From positions 1 to 64,000 of the forward strand of contig NZ_BSUG01000005.1 of the NCBI RefSeq assembly GCF_030161475.1: 64,000 nt of DNA, read 5' to 3'. The notes beneath the pieces were generated by a model. It had not been told where the DNA came from and ran no database searches. It saw nothing but the letters and a program-made list of their open reading frames with translations. Positions 50,564-60,106 of this stretch are shown here, in pieces. Both the position numbers and the translations under genes were made by a program. Source of the stretch: Tetragenococcus halophilus subsp. flandriensis. Lineage in GTDB: Bacteria; Bacillota; Bacilli; Lactobacillales; Enterococcaceae. Every line of letters starts with the position of its first letter. The first letter of the stretch is position 1.

Positions 50564-50597
50564 TATCAATTATAAAAAATATTTTTTATAATTGATA
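50564..50597. promoter_or_regulatory. 34-bp perfect palindrome at the glnA transcription start
   Basis: A perfect AT-only-core palindrome (arm TATCAATTATAAAAAAT and its exact complement). It covers roughly +1 to +33 of the predicted glnA transcript and could be an operator or a 5' mRNA hairpin. It does not match the TGTNA-N7-TNACA GlnR box. Confidence 0.75.
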
Positions 50598-50602
50598 GAA
50601 GT

Positions 50603-50631
50603 AATATAGCAATTTTATTTTTATTTGTCAA
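50603..50631 (-). promoter_or_regulatory. glnA promoter
   Basis: On the minus strand TTGACA (50626-50631), 17-bp spacer, TATATT (50603-50608). A strong consensus promoter. Confidence 0.85.
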
Positions 50632-50701
50632 TGAAAATATGTAAGGAAATATGACGCGAATCTCCAGAAATAATAAAATTTCAATAAAAAAATTAAAAAA
50701 A

Positions 50702-50743
50702 GATAGTTTTATGTCATGTTTAATGACATAAAACTATCTTAAT
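50702..50743 (-). terminator. Terminator of yfhO-like gene containing a GlnR-box match
   Basis: The stem AAGATAGTTTTATGTCAT/ATGACATAAAACTATCTT with a T-tail on the minus strand ends the YfhO-family gene. Inside it, TGTCATGTTTAATGACA fits TGTNA-N7-TNACA exactly. It lies about 80-110 bp upstream of the glnA -35. Confidence 0.8.
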
Positions 50744-50751
50744 TAACAAAA

Positions 50752-53340
50752 TTATTTTGCATATCTTCTTTCGTAATACCAATCAAAGACAACAAATAAA
50801 AGTGTACAGCTGATCAACAATCCTAGGCCTAAAAGAAATCCTTGTGGCCAGTAAGTAAACGCTATCGTATGTTTTCCTTCTGGGACTTGTAGACTGACAA
50901 AAGCGTCTTGGAAGGAATCAATAGGGACTTTTTCTCCATCGATTTTTGCTTGCCAACCGCCATCATAAGGAATAGTGGTAATTAATTTTTGTGCTGTATT
51001 TGTGTCAACTTTAGCTTGAGCACTACGTTTTCCTGTTTGCATTTCAACGCTATTATTTTGAATTTTACCTACGCTTTTTTGAAAAGCATCAGTATCTAAG
51101 GTAACGACCTGTGGGTTTTGGAAAGAAATATCTTCGGTACCATAAAAACTTGCTGTAAATTCGACGGTTTGTGCTTGGTCGTAAAAACCTAAATCATAAT
51201 ATTGTCCATTAATGTCAATTTTACTTTCTCTTTGTTGCCCATTTACTGTGATTGTTGCTGTAGAGCTTTCTAGTTCTCCGAAATTTGTTGGGAATAGACT
51301 TAAGTAGGCCTGAGAGTGAGCCGGTACATTGACTTTCCAAGTGACTTCTTTAGCAACATTTCCTTCTTGTTCACTAAATTTTGTATGGGCTCCTTGATTT
51401 TCAATACTTACATTATTCAAATCAGTCACCGTGATTGGCTGAAATTGAAAGAAGGTTTCTTTTGTATCAGCTAATTGGTTCATTAAGTTTGTTTGATTGG
51501 CCAAATTATCATTTTTAAACTGCGTCAGTTGGTCAATGGAAGAGTCTGTTAAAAAGCCTGAAGGTAATGCATTTTGATTTTCATATAATTGATAGTCATC
51601 GCTCGTATCTTTTTGCCTAAACCCATACTTGCTCATTGGTTGTTTACTTAAATTGTATTTGACTGACATTAAGCTATCCATCAGCAGCGTGTTATTAGGA
51701 TAGCGAATATTTAGACTCGTTCCTCTCGAACGGAAACCCAGCATGTTCATATAACCAGAAGTGTTTCGGTTTCTAATAGATGAAAACATACTAATGCCGC
51801 TATAACCATAGTTGAAGCTATCATTGGCAGAAACTGGATCAAGATTTTCTAAACGATAGAAGCTATCATTTTCTTCTTTGGTTTGTTCAACGAGTTCATT
51901 GATTGCTGGATAGGGTTCTGTATACAGTTCTCGGGAAGCGTAGTTCCATTCATCTAAGATACCACGTAACATGCTATTTGTATTAATCGTCATTTCAGCT
52001 GTTACAAATATCAGTAAAAATAGCACAGCTTGTTTAAAAGAGAATTTTTTTGTATATAAGGAAAAAAAGATCACACAATAGACGATTAAAAATGACAAAG
52101 TTAAAATCAATGAAATAGGTTCTAGATATTCTCGTGTTTTGTAGACTAAAAGATAAGTAAAGACAAAGGCGATAGCCAAAAAGATGAAAGAGTAAAGTAA
52201 TCTTCGTTCATTTGTTTCATTTAATTTTTCCCAACCGAATCCAGCTAACATGATCACTGTAAAGGATAGTAGAAAAGCATAACGGAATAAAAACATATTT
52301 GGCGCATGCATGCCGTGCCAGAATAAATTTAAAGGAACAAAATAGAAGCTTCCTATTAGTAACGCAATCAATAGTGCATAAAAAGTTTTTTCTTTCCAAG
52401 AGATTTCCTTAATAACAAAATAAAAAATACAAAAAGCAAGAGGTAATAGACCAATATAAATGAAGGGAATGGCGCCGTATTTAGTTGTATCATAGACGCC
52501 GATCATATTTTTGATAAAAAAGTCAAAAGCACTTGTTGCTTCTGTTTTAAGGTTAGTAATTTGCGTTAATTCTTCTCCATTGGCATGTAAATCTAATAGC
52601 GCCGGTAAAATGATGATCATTGACGCGCCACCTGCTAATAATGAGGTGGTAAAGTAAGGTAAAATACTTTTTTTATTGTTTTTCCAATTTTTAAATAACT
52701 GAATTAAAAAGTAAAGGAAAGAAAAAACGCCAATCATAAACCCTAAGTAAAAACTAGTGAAAAATAGCATGAAATAACTAATAAATAAGAGTTTTGGTTT
52801 ACGTTTTTGAATGAGTCGATCGATTCCCCAAATAATTAAAGGTAAATATATATAGGCGTCTAACCACATAATAAGCTCGGATTGTGCAGTAACAAAAGAC
52901 ATTAGCGCATAGCAGACTGCTAGTGTTATGTGACTGCCTCTTGCAATTTTGAAGCGATGACTTGCATAGAACCAAAAACTTAATCCAGCACTACCTATTT
53001 TAATTAAAGTTAAAAAATAAAGCGCGTCAGGCATTAGTTGGTTAGGAAAAAATAACACAAGCGGGGTAAAAAAGCCCCCTAGGTAATAAGAAATTAGAGA
53101 AAGAAAGTTTAATCCTAATGATGCATTCCAAGTATAAAGAAAGCTTTGTTCGCCTAACAAAGCGTTGCGAAAACTGGCATGAAAATTAGAAAATTGGGAG
53201 AAGGCATCACTTGCCATAACACTTCGATCACTGCCGGGGTAGATGCCAATTGTTAGATACATTATGGCCATTACTAAAAAAGGAATAAAGAAACTTGCCA
53301 TCATATACCATTTGTTTTTTTGTAAAAAATCTTTTATCAT
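50752..53340 (-). CDS. YfhO family membrane protein (GT-C type glycosyltransferase)
   Basis: 862 residues. About a dozen membrane segments in the first 500 residues, then a large extracytoplasmic domain (about 510-830) and a final membrane helix before RRYAK. The N-terminal YPGSDRSVMASDAFSQFSNF and NASLGLNFL motifs match YfhO proteins, which add sugars to lipoteichoic acid or other wall polymers in Firmicutes. The exact acceptor is not known. Monocistronic, minus strand, terminating 10 bp later. Confidence 0.88.
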   Translation of the reverse strand: MIKDFLQKNKWYMMASFFIPFLVMAIMYLTIGIYPGSDRSVMASDAFSQFSNFHASFRNALLGEQSFLYTWNASLGLNFLSLISYYLGGFFTPLVLFFPNQLMPDALYFLTLIKIGSAGLSFWFYASHRFKIARGSHITLAVCYALMSFVTAQSELIMWLDAYIYLPLIIWGIDRLIQKRKPKLLFISYFMLFFTSFYLGFMIGVFSFLYFLIQLFKNWKNNKKSILPYFTTSLLAGGASMIIILPALLDLHANGEELTQITNLKTEATSAFDFFIKNMIGVYDTTKYGAIPFIYIGLLPLAFCIFYFVIKEISWKEKTFYALLIALLIGSFYFVPLNLFWHGMHAPNMFLFRYAFLLSFTVIMLAGFGWEKLNETNERRLLYSFIFLAIAFVFTYLLVYKTREYLEPISLILTLSFLIVYCVIFFSLYTKKFSFKQAVLFLLIFVTAEMTINTNSMLRGILDEWNYASRELYTEPYPAINELVEQTKEENDSFYRLENLDPVSANDSFNYGYSGISMFSSIRNRNTSGYMNMLGFRSRGTSLNIRYPNNTLLMDSLMSVKYNLSKQPMSKYGFRQKDTSDDYQLYENQNALPSGFLTDSSIDQLTQFKNDNLANQTNLMNQLADTKETFFQFQPITVTDLNNVSIENQGAHTKFSEQEGNVAKEVTWKVNVPAHSQAYLSLFPTNFGELESSTATITVNGQQRESKIDINGQYYDLGFYDQAQTVEFTASFYGTEDISFQNPQVVTLDTDAFQKSVGKIQNNSVEMQTGKRSAQAKVDTNTAQKLITTIPYDGGWQAKIDGEKVPIDSFQDAFVSLQVPEGKHTIAFTYWPQGFLLGLGLLISCTLLFVVFDWYYERRYAK

Positions 53341-53521
53341 TACGAAAAGACCCCTTCAACCAGAAAATTTATCCATACTTCATGACAGTTTACCATAGAA
53401 CAAAACATTAGCTAAGCATGTATAGACAATATTAATAAAAAATGTAATTTGGCCAAAAGCTAAAGGAAATCAACTATTCGTGTTGCTTCTTTTATTTTTT
53501 GAAAGGAAAAGAGACGAAAAA

Positions 53522-53929
53522 ATGGAAAAGTCAATACAAAAAGAACATACACTTTATGCAATAAAAGGTTTTTTGAAGGAAGTGGAAAACATTCAAATAG
53601 GAAAATTAGGAAATTTTTCTTTTTCGCGAGGCTATTATGTTTATGTAGGAAGTGCAAAACGTAATATGCATGCGAGGATAAATAGACATATTCGAGTAGA
53701 TAAAAAACAGCAGTGGCATCTCGATTATTTACGTCCTTATTTGCAAATTGAAGAGATCCAAACGTATTCCGGTGAAAAAGGCGAGTGTCAGCTTTTTGCA
53801 GAATTACGAGAAAGAAATAATGGAAGCATTCCAGCAGAAGGCTTTGGTTCTTCTGATTGTAAATGTGTATCGCATTTATTTTATACTGAAAAAAATCCAG
53901 TGCTATCTTTGACAAGTAGTAGAAATTAA
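53522..53929 (+). CDS. GIY-YIG-like DUF123 family protein
   Basis: 135 residues from ATG 53522 (MEKSIQKEHTLYAIKGF), with GAAAGGAAAAGAG upstream. FSRGYYVYVGSAKRNMHARINRHIR and QWHLDYLRPY are the DUF123 pattern, related to GIY-YIG nucleases and often linked to endonuclease III. The biochemical role is unsettled. Divergent from the yfhO-like gene. Confidence 0.82.
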   Translation: MEKSIQKEHTLYAIKGFLKEVENIQIGKLGNFSFSRGYYVYVGSAKRNMHARINRHIRVDKKQQWHLDYLRPYLQIEEIQTYSGEKGECQLFAELRERNNGSIPAEGFGSSDCKCVSHLFYTEKNPVLSLTSSRN

Positions 53930-53991
53930 CTTAGAATAAAAAGAAATAAAACTCGTTTTCTAAAGAAAGAGGTTGCTTGATGAGTGTCGTA

Positions 53992-54065
53992 GGTATCTAA
54001 AATTAGCAATTGAATACAAATAAGCTAAATTTTTGGCAAGCTTATTTGTTATGCCTTTAGATACC
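53992..54065. repeat. Nested inverted repeat (74 bp)
   Basis: Outer arms GGTATCTAAA (53992-54001) and TTTAGATACC (54056-54065) enclose inner arms ACAAATAAGC (54016-54025) and GCTTATTTGT (54040-54049). It could form a two-part cruciform or an RNA hairpin. It may be a small MITE-like element. Confidence 0.65.
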
Positions 54066-54086
54066 TGAGAAAACAATGAATGTTAA

Positions 54087-54118
54087 AAAGGTGATGGGGC
54101 TTCCTGTCGCCTTTTTTG
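54087..54118 (+). terminator. Terminator-like hairpin
   Basis: AAAAAGGTGA..TCGCCTTTTTT, T-run on the plus strand. No gene immediately upstream on that strand except the DUF123 gene 160 bp away. Confidence 0.65.
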
Positions 54119-54122
54119 CTGT

Positions 54123-54296
54123 GAATCACTACGATTCAACGACCAAGGGGAGTTGAAAGTAGATGATGAGCAGTACTAGGCGAGAGGAGCGAGCGTAGTT
54201 CCCCAAACCGAATCACTACGATTCAGCGACCAAGGGGAGTTGAAAGTAGATGATGAACAGTACTAGGGCGAGCGGAAGCGAGGCGTAGTGTCCTTT
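54123..54296. repeat. Two direct 87-bp repeats
   Basis: Copies start at 54123 and 54210 and differ by few bases. Each preserves a short open stretch ending ..FNDQGELKVDDEQY (or FSDQ..) and a stop, with one silent and one replacement change. This suggests a duplicated gene tail or an intergenic repeat family. The 497-bp gap 53930-54426 holds this, the nested palindrome and the hairpin. Confidence 0.7.
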
Positions 54297-54426
54297 ACTT
54301 CGAATAGCCTTTAATATTAGCCACCACAATGGAAAATTTCAAAAGTTAGAATAACTTATTTTTACGAAAACGAGTGAATTCGTTGTTTTTAGGATATCTT
54401 ATTTCCAATAAGAAAGGATATAAAAA

Positions 54427-56318
54427 ATGAATTCAGCTTTATATGACGCAACAGAATTTACAAAAGTTAAGCAAAACGTTATTGATCGATGTATTAGTGA
54501 TTATGCTAAAGAACGATTAGAAAACAAGCAACCTGCTATTAGTTATAATATGGTGCAAAAAAGGTTAACCGAGACGCAAGAAGCATTGGCAATCTTAAAT
54601 TCGAATCAACATGTCCCATTTATGGGTTTGAGTCAAATTAAATATTTAACGAAGAAAATTGAAAATGGGGCTATCTTAGAAGCAAGTGAATTAACTGAAT
54701 ATAGCGATTTTTTACGTTCCTTTCATTTGATTGCTGCTTTCTTTGAAAAAAATCAATATCAGACGCCGACTTTATTTCGTTATGCAAATGATCTAACAGA
54801 ATTTAAAAAGATTATTACGACTATTCAAGAAAAGGTCGATGGAAACCGTGTAAAAGATGAGGCTTCGCGAGAGTTAAAGAAAATCCGCGGGAAAACAGCT
54901 GATATCCAGGCAACTATTGAAAAAAGTTGTGATAAGTTGTTGAAAAAAGCGACGGCAAATGGTTGGGTACAAGAGCGACTGTTCATAAAAAAAGAGGACC
55001 GTTATACTTTACCTATTCAATCAACTTTTCAATCAAAAATCGCAGGGACGATTATTGAGCGATCCAATTGAGGAACTACCGTTTTTATTGAGCCCGAAAG
55101 TGTACGCAAGTTAAATGATCAATTAATTATTGCAAAAAGTGAAGAAACAGCAGCGGTTTATCAAATTTTAGCGACATTAACAGGAATAATCGCTGAACAA
55201 GCAACGGCGATTGGTTATTGTATAGATATTGTGGTGGAGTTGGATAGTATTTTTGCTCGGGGAAAATACAGTCAGAGCATCGATGGCAAAAAGATCGCGA
55301 TAAATGATCAAGAAGAACTTATTTTCGACCAGGTAAAACATCCACTATTGCAAGATGCTGTTCCACTAGATTTGACCCTAGGGGTAGATAATCGCGGGTT
55401 AATTATTACTGGACCGAATGCCGGCGGGAAAACAGTGGTATTAAAAACGATTGCCTTGGTTTGCTTAATGACAGGATTTGGGCTGTGTGTTAACCATGGT
55501 GGAAATTCCTCCATAGGAATTTTCAAGAAAATTTTTATCGATATTGGAGACCAGCAAAGCTTGGAAAATTCATTGAGTACTTTTTCTGCCCATATGCAAA
55601 ATATCAGTTATATCTTGCACCAAACAACGGACAATACTCTTATTTTATTAGACGAATTTGGTAGTGGCACAGAGCCTAATGAAGGGGCTGCTTTGGCGAT
55701 TGCTACCATGGAATATATGTATAAAAAGAAAGCTATCATTATTGCTACCACGCATTATGGTGAGATTAAAGATTTTGCTTTGCAGCATGAAGATTTTCAA
55801 ACGGCAGCTATGGCCTTTGATTCAGCAACTTTAACGCCAAAATATCAACTTTTACTCAATCAAGTAGGTCAAAGCAACGCTTTTTGGATTGCTCAAAAAA
55901 TGGAAATTTATCCGGAAATTTTGCAGAATGCGCAACAGTATTTGGTAGATAAAAATTATACGACGGCAAAAATTGAGCGGAAAAAACCACAACGCTCTTT
56001 AAAAGAATCTTCTGCTCAGCCAGTTTTTCAAAAAGGGGATCGCATTGGAGTCAGGAGTTAAAAGAGAGCGGCCTTTTCTATAGCTACCAAGATCATGATC
56101 ATGCACAAATTTCTATAAACAAACAATTTTATACGGTGCTTTTGAAGCGTTTGACACTAGAAATATCTAGGGAACACTTATATCCGGAAAACTACGATTT
56201 AGAGCAACTCTTCATTGATTTTCATGAAAGAAAATTCAATAAAGATATTGACCGTGGCTCTAAAAAAGTACAAAAGCAACTACGCAAACAAGCCGAGGAT
56301 AGGAACAAACATCGTTAA
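54427..56318 (+). pseudogene. MutS2-like ATPase gene, broken
   Basis: About 630 codons of a MutS2-type protein without the C-terminal Smr domain. An in-frame TGA at 55069-55071 (..IERSN-stop-GTTVFIEPES) interrupts it where relatives have Gly before a TVFIEP motif, so GGA to TGA is likely. A frameshift near 56040-56050 moves the end into another frame (HWSQELKESGLFY...LYPENYDL). P-loop GPNAGGKT (about 55411-55434), Walker B LILLDEFGSGTEPNEGAA and the HTTHYGE-like motif remain. The ancestral protein would act on recombination intermediates or stalled ribosomes. Sequencing error cannot be excluded, but two lesions favour real decay. Start ATG has AGAAAGGA upstream. Confidence 0.85.
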
Positions 56319-56341
56319 TAGATTATACATTTCCTGAAAGA

Positions 56342-56398
56342 TAAAACCGGAAACAAAGAATCATAGTTATTCTATGGTTCTTTATTTCCGGTTTTTTT
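56342..56398. terminator. Terminator after the mutS2-like pseudogene
   Basis: AAAACCGGAAA..TTTCCGGTTTTTTT, long imperfect stem usable by both strands. Confidence 0.88.
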
Positions 56399-56433
56399 GT
56401 AAAAGGATAGCATAGGAATCGTAGCAACAAAAT

Positions 56434-56964
56434 TTAAACAAGTACAAGTCGAAGGATGTTAAATACGGCAAACAATAGCAATGTACTTCCGGCTCCAATG
56501 CCTGTTATAGCGCTTGCTCTGTAGGAAATGTTTTTCATTCGTTGTATCGTAACAATTGTCGTAGCGACAAATAAAAGAGCTAATAGATGCATCGTAGGTT
56601 CTTGGAAGATAAAAGCCAAAGGGGAGAAATGGATTCCTACAATAAGACAAATCCATGGCGCAATGTAATTATCTGATTTCTTTTTATATAACAAATAAGC
56701 ACCAATGCCTCCAACTAAAAATTCGATAATAACGATAATATAATACCATAAGGATAGTCCATATTCTGTTAATACACTGGCTTCTTCTTGATAAGTAAAA
56801 ATTAGATAAACGCCTAATACGCCGAGTAAGAAAGAAGTAGCGCAAGCAATAATTAAATACTTCTCCCAACTCTTTTTAGGACCTTCCAATGCCCACCCAA
56901 ACCAAACAAATGCAAAAAAACCATAAATAACAACTGACGTGGCAATATCTCTAAGATAATCCAT
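56434..56964 (-). CDS. Hypothetical membrane protein, 176 aa
   Basis: About five to six hydrophobic segments spread over the whole length, with short charged loops (EGPKKSWEKY, KKKSDNY). ATG has AGGAGG upstream. No family recognised with confidence. Monocistronic, convergent with the pseudogene. Confidence 0.7.
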   Translation of the reverse strand: MDYLRDIATSVVIYGFFAFVWFGWALEGPKKSWEKYLIIACATSFLLGVLGVYLIFTYQEEASVLTEYGLSLWYYIIVIIEFLVGGIGAYLLYKKKSDNYIAPWICLIVGIHFSPLAFIFQEPTMHLLALLFVATTIVTIQRMKNISYRASAITGIGAGSTLLLFAVFNILRLVLV

Positions 56965-57242
56965 TGGACATCCTCCTTAGGAAAAAGCTTGCTTAGATAA
57001 ACTAGGTTTCTACATTTGATGGTGTTTTATAGCTTGCTAACATTTACAGTGTACTTATTTAACTTAAGTATAATTGACGCCTGCAAATAGTACAAGTTTT
57101 CTATGCCTATATTTGAAAGCCTTTTTATATGCGTTTGTTCATGGTAAACTATACAAAAGATGATCATTTCGAAAAATTAGACATTTTGTTTACTTAAGCC
57201 AATCGGTACGACTTCCAGTAGGTGGTACGAGGAGGTAAGAAT

Positions 57243-57680
57243 ATGAAAATCCAACGTATTGATCATGTTGGTATTATTGTCGATGACCTTGCTGATGTTA
57301 AAACTTTTTTCATTGAATTTGGGCTTAAGGAGTTGGGGGAAACCGAAGTAAAAGGCGAGTGGGTAGAAAAAATCATAGGACTTAGTAATGTAAAAGAGAC
57401 CGTGGCGATGTTAGCTACACCAGAAGGAGAAACGATGATAGAGTTGGTAAAGTTTCATTCGCCTGCTGACAAAAATGGAATTCAATACCCTGGATCAAAT
57501 ACTTTAGGAATTCGCCACATTGCATTTGCCGTCGAAGATATTGAAGCTATTGTTGCCGATGTAAAAAAGAAGGGCGCAGTGCTTATTGGTGAAATACAAA
57601 ACTATAAAAATATGTATAAACTGTGTTACATACGCGGACCAGAAGGTATCATTTTAGAATTGGCGGAAAAGATTGGTTAA
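57243..57680 (+). CDS. VOC superfamily protein (glyoxalase-like)
   Basis: 145 residues from ATG 57243 (MKIQRIDHVGIIVDDL), after GAGGAGG. Paired beta-alpha-beta-beta-beta units with metal-ligand-like His (DHVGI), Glu (IELVKF), His (IRHIAF) and Glu (IILELAE). Such proteins act as lyases, dioxygenases or resistance proteins; the substrate is unknown. Confidence 0.85.
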   Translation: MKIQRIDHVGIIVDDLADVKTFFIEFGLKELGETEVKGEWVEKIIGLSNVKETVAMLATPEGETMIELVKFHSPADKNGIQYPGSNTLGIRHIAFAVEDIEAIVADVKKKGAVLIGEIQNYKNMYKLCYIRGPEGIILELAEKIG

Positions 57681-57786
57681 CTTTTTGTTGTAGACATTTT
57701 ACAATTTTTATTTTAATAATAAGAAGAGTTTAATCTATAATCATAGCTAAGAAACTTTTCTGAATAGGTCAAAAGGAGGCTTTCTT

Positions 57787-58206
57787 ATGAATCAATCGAC
57801 AAAAATTGAAAATGTGATTAACTATGTTAAAGCACATGATATAGATTTTACTCATTCAAAATACGTTCTTTATGGAAGGACAGGTGCTACTAATGCTAGT
57901 CTATTTTTGTTTGGCGGGTTAGGTGCTCTGTCTATGAAACAATATATTATGGTTTTGGGTGAAAATTACCTAACGTTGATTTTGTTATCGATGAGTGGTG
58001 ATTTTAAAGAAAGCTTCACAACTATTTCTTATGACGATATATTTGATATTTCTTTTAAAAAGGGCTTAATTACGAATTTATTTATTTTTCACACAGATAA
58101 TGAAAAAATAAAAATCAGATGTAATAAAAAGATTATAGGAATGCATTGGCAAAGTACAAATATGGATTCCTGTCTTAATCATCCTGCAATAGCTAAATAT
58201 GTTTAA
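57787..58206 (+). CDS. Hypothetical protein, 139 aa
   Basis: ATG follows AAAGGAGG. A glycine-rich short stretch (FLFGGLGALS) and strand-rich remainder (YIMVLGENYLTLILL; ISFKKGLITNLFIFH) suggest a PH-like fold similar in shape to 18059-18424. No firm family. Ended by a strong terminator. Confidence 0.6.
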   Translation: MNQSTKIENVINYVKAHDIDFTHSKYVLYGRTGATNASLFLFGGLGALSMKQYIMVLGENYLTLILLSMSGDFKESFTTISYDDIFDISFKKGLITNLFIFHTDNEKIKIRCNKKIIGMHWQSTNMDSCLNHPAIAKYV

Positions 58207-58236
58207 TAAAAGCTTGATGTTTATAAGTTGGATATA

Positions 58237-58275
58237 AAAAACACCCACTGCTATAGCAAAAGTGGGTGTTTTTTG
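58237..58275. terminator. Bidirectional terminator
   Basis: AAAAAACACCCACT..AGTGGGTGTTTTTT serves the convergent genes on both sides. Confidence 0.9.
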
Positions 58276-58287
58276 AACAATAACTTG

Positions 58288-59823
58288 TTATAAAGCTATA
58301 CTTGCCCCAGGACCTATTGGCAATCCAAATAAGAACCAGATAACTAATAGAAGTGACCAAGTAACTAGGAATGCCATAGAATAAGCTAACATGGTAGATA
58401 CTAAAGTACCAATACCTGCTTTATTATCATAACGTTGAGCAAAAATCAAAATCATCGGGAAATAATTCAACAATGGTGAAATAACATTAGTTGAAGAATC
58501 AGCGATCCGATAAGCGATCAATGTCATTTCAGGTGCAATGTCTAAATTGTAAAGCATAGGTGCAAAGATAGGAGCTAAGATCGCCCACTTTGCGGATGCT
58601 GAACCAATAAATAGGTTGATAAAACCAGCCACGACAATAAATCCTAAAACTAGCGGTAAACCAGTTAAGTGAATAGATTCTAGTAAGTCAGCTCCCGATA
58701 CTGCTAAAATCGTCCCCAAATTAGTAAATTCGAAATAGTCGATCAATTGTGCAGCAAAGAAAGCTAAAACGATATAATTTCCCATAGAACTCATAGCCTC
58801 TGTCATGCCTTTTACAAAATCAGAAGAATTTTTAATTTTACCCACTGTTAGCCCATAAGCTAAACCAGGTAAAGCGAATAATAAGAAAATTGCCAAAAGC
58901 AGACCCGTAGATAAGAAATCGTTGATGGACTCTGCGCCAATTGCTTCGTCGAAACTTCTAAATACTGCTCCTTGTGGGAACATCAAAAAGGCCATAATAA
59001 CAACATAGATGATTAAAACGATTAAAGAATTACGCAGCCCTTTTCTTTCAATATCGGTCAATGATTCAAAATCTGGACGATAGTCTCCTTTGTATTCGCC
59101 TAATCGAGGTTCAACAAATTTATCAGTGATCAAAGCGCCTACGATTGTGAGTACAACCGAAGAAACAATCATAAAGTACCAATTTGCTGTAATCGACATT
59201 TCATAATTAATACCTGCTGAATTAAGTGCTGCGTTTGTAATATCAACGAGTAAAGCATCAGTAGGACCAATCAGTAAGTTTGCAGAAAAACCACCAGATA
59301 CCCCAGCAAAAGCAGCAGCAAGCCCTGCAAGTGGATGGCGTCCAGCACCAGCGAAGATAAGCGCGCCTAATGGAATAATAACAACATAACCTACATCAGA
59401 AGCGATGTTTGATATAATACCTGCAAATATAACAGCTGCTGAAAGTAAGAAAGCTGGAACATTTGATAATAAACGTTTTAACGTGGATACAATAAGTCCG
59501 GTCCATTCTGCGACGCCTACCCCTAACATAGCGACAAGTACAGTACCTAAAGGTGCGAAACCAGTAAAATTATCAACAGCTGAATTAAATATATGATTTA
59601 ACCCTCCAGCTGAAAATAATGAAACTGCCTCTACTGTAAGGTTCTCTCCTTCTTCAGCGTCAAAGTATTCGACACTTAAGCCTGTTGCACCTGCGATGCC
59701 TGATATTACAATGACAATTGCAGCTAAAATAATGAATAACATAACAGGATCAGGCAATTTATTTCCGACCCTTTCTATCCAACCGAAAAAGCCTTTATTT
59801 TGCTGTTTTTCTATATCGTTCAC
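58288..59823 (-). CDS. AbgT family transporter
   Basis: 511 residues from GTG 59823 (MNDIEKQQNKGFFGWIERVGNKLPDP), eight bases after AAGGAGG; the longer frame upstream overlaps that site. About a dozen membrane segments. Typical AbgT features: WIERVGNKLPDPVMLFI at the start and SASAKWAILAPIFAPM in the C-terminal half. Known relatives take up p-aminobenzoyl-glutamate or export sulfonamides; the substrate here is unknown. Confidence 0.9.
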   Translation of the reverse strand: MNDIEKQQNKGFFGWIERVGNKLPDPVMLFIILAAIVIVISGIAGATGLSVEYFDAEEGENLTVEAVSLFSAGGLNHIFNSAVDNFTGFAPLGTVLVAMLGVGVAEWTGLIVSTLKRLLSNVPAFLLSAAVIFAGIISNIASDVGYVVIIPLGALIFAGAGRHPLAGLAAAFAGVSGGFSANLLIGPTDALLVDITNAALNSAGINYEMSITANWYFMIVSSVVLTIVGALITDKFVEPRLGEYKGDYRPDFESLTDIERKGLRNSLIVLIIYVVIMAFLMFPQGAVFRSFDEAIGAESINDFLSTGLLLAIFLLFALPGLAYGLTVGKIKNSSDFVKGMTEAMSSMGNYIVLAFFAAQLIDYFEFTNLGTILAVSGADLLESIHLTGLPLVLGFIVVAGFINLFIGSASAKWAILAPIFAPMLYNLDIAPEMTLIAYRIADSSTNVISPLLNYFPMILIFAQRYDNKAGIGTLVSTMLAYSMAFLVTWSLLLVIWFLFGLPIGPGASIAL

Positions 59824-60106
59824 GTGAACTCCCTCCTTGAAAAAAATACACAAAGATTATAAAAACTTTGTGAGTTACCAATGAGTTTACTAGTTGTTCA
59901 CTGAGAAGACAAACAATTTTTAAAGAAAATTTTGTTTTTCTAATAAAATTTTCATCAAAAATTAAGTAAGAGAAGGTGTTTAAGAAAATCATTATTTATA
60001 AACTTATTTTTCTCAATAAATGTTGTAAATCTGTTATAATATAATAAATATTGCGAAATATATCACAAATGTAGTTTTGCAAATAATAAAATAGAGGAGG
60101 AATAGT

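Noticed and set aside
53460-53915. Long minus-strand frame opposite the DUF123 gene
   Set aside because: It is the shadow of a gene with recognisable motifs on the plus strand and has no ribosome-binding site.
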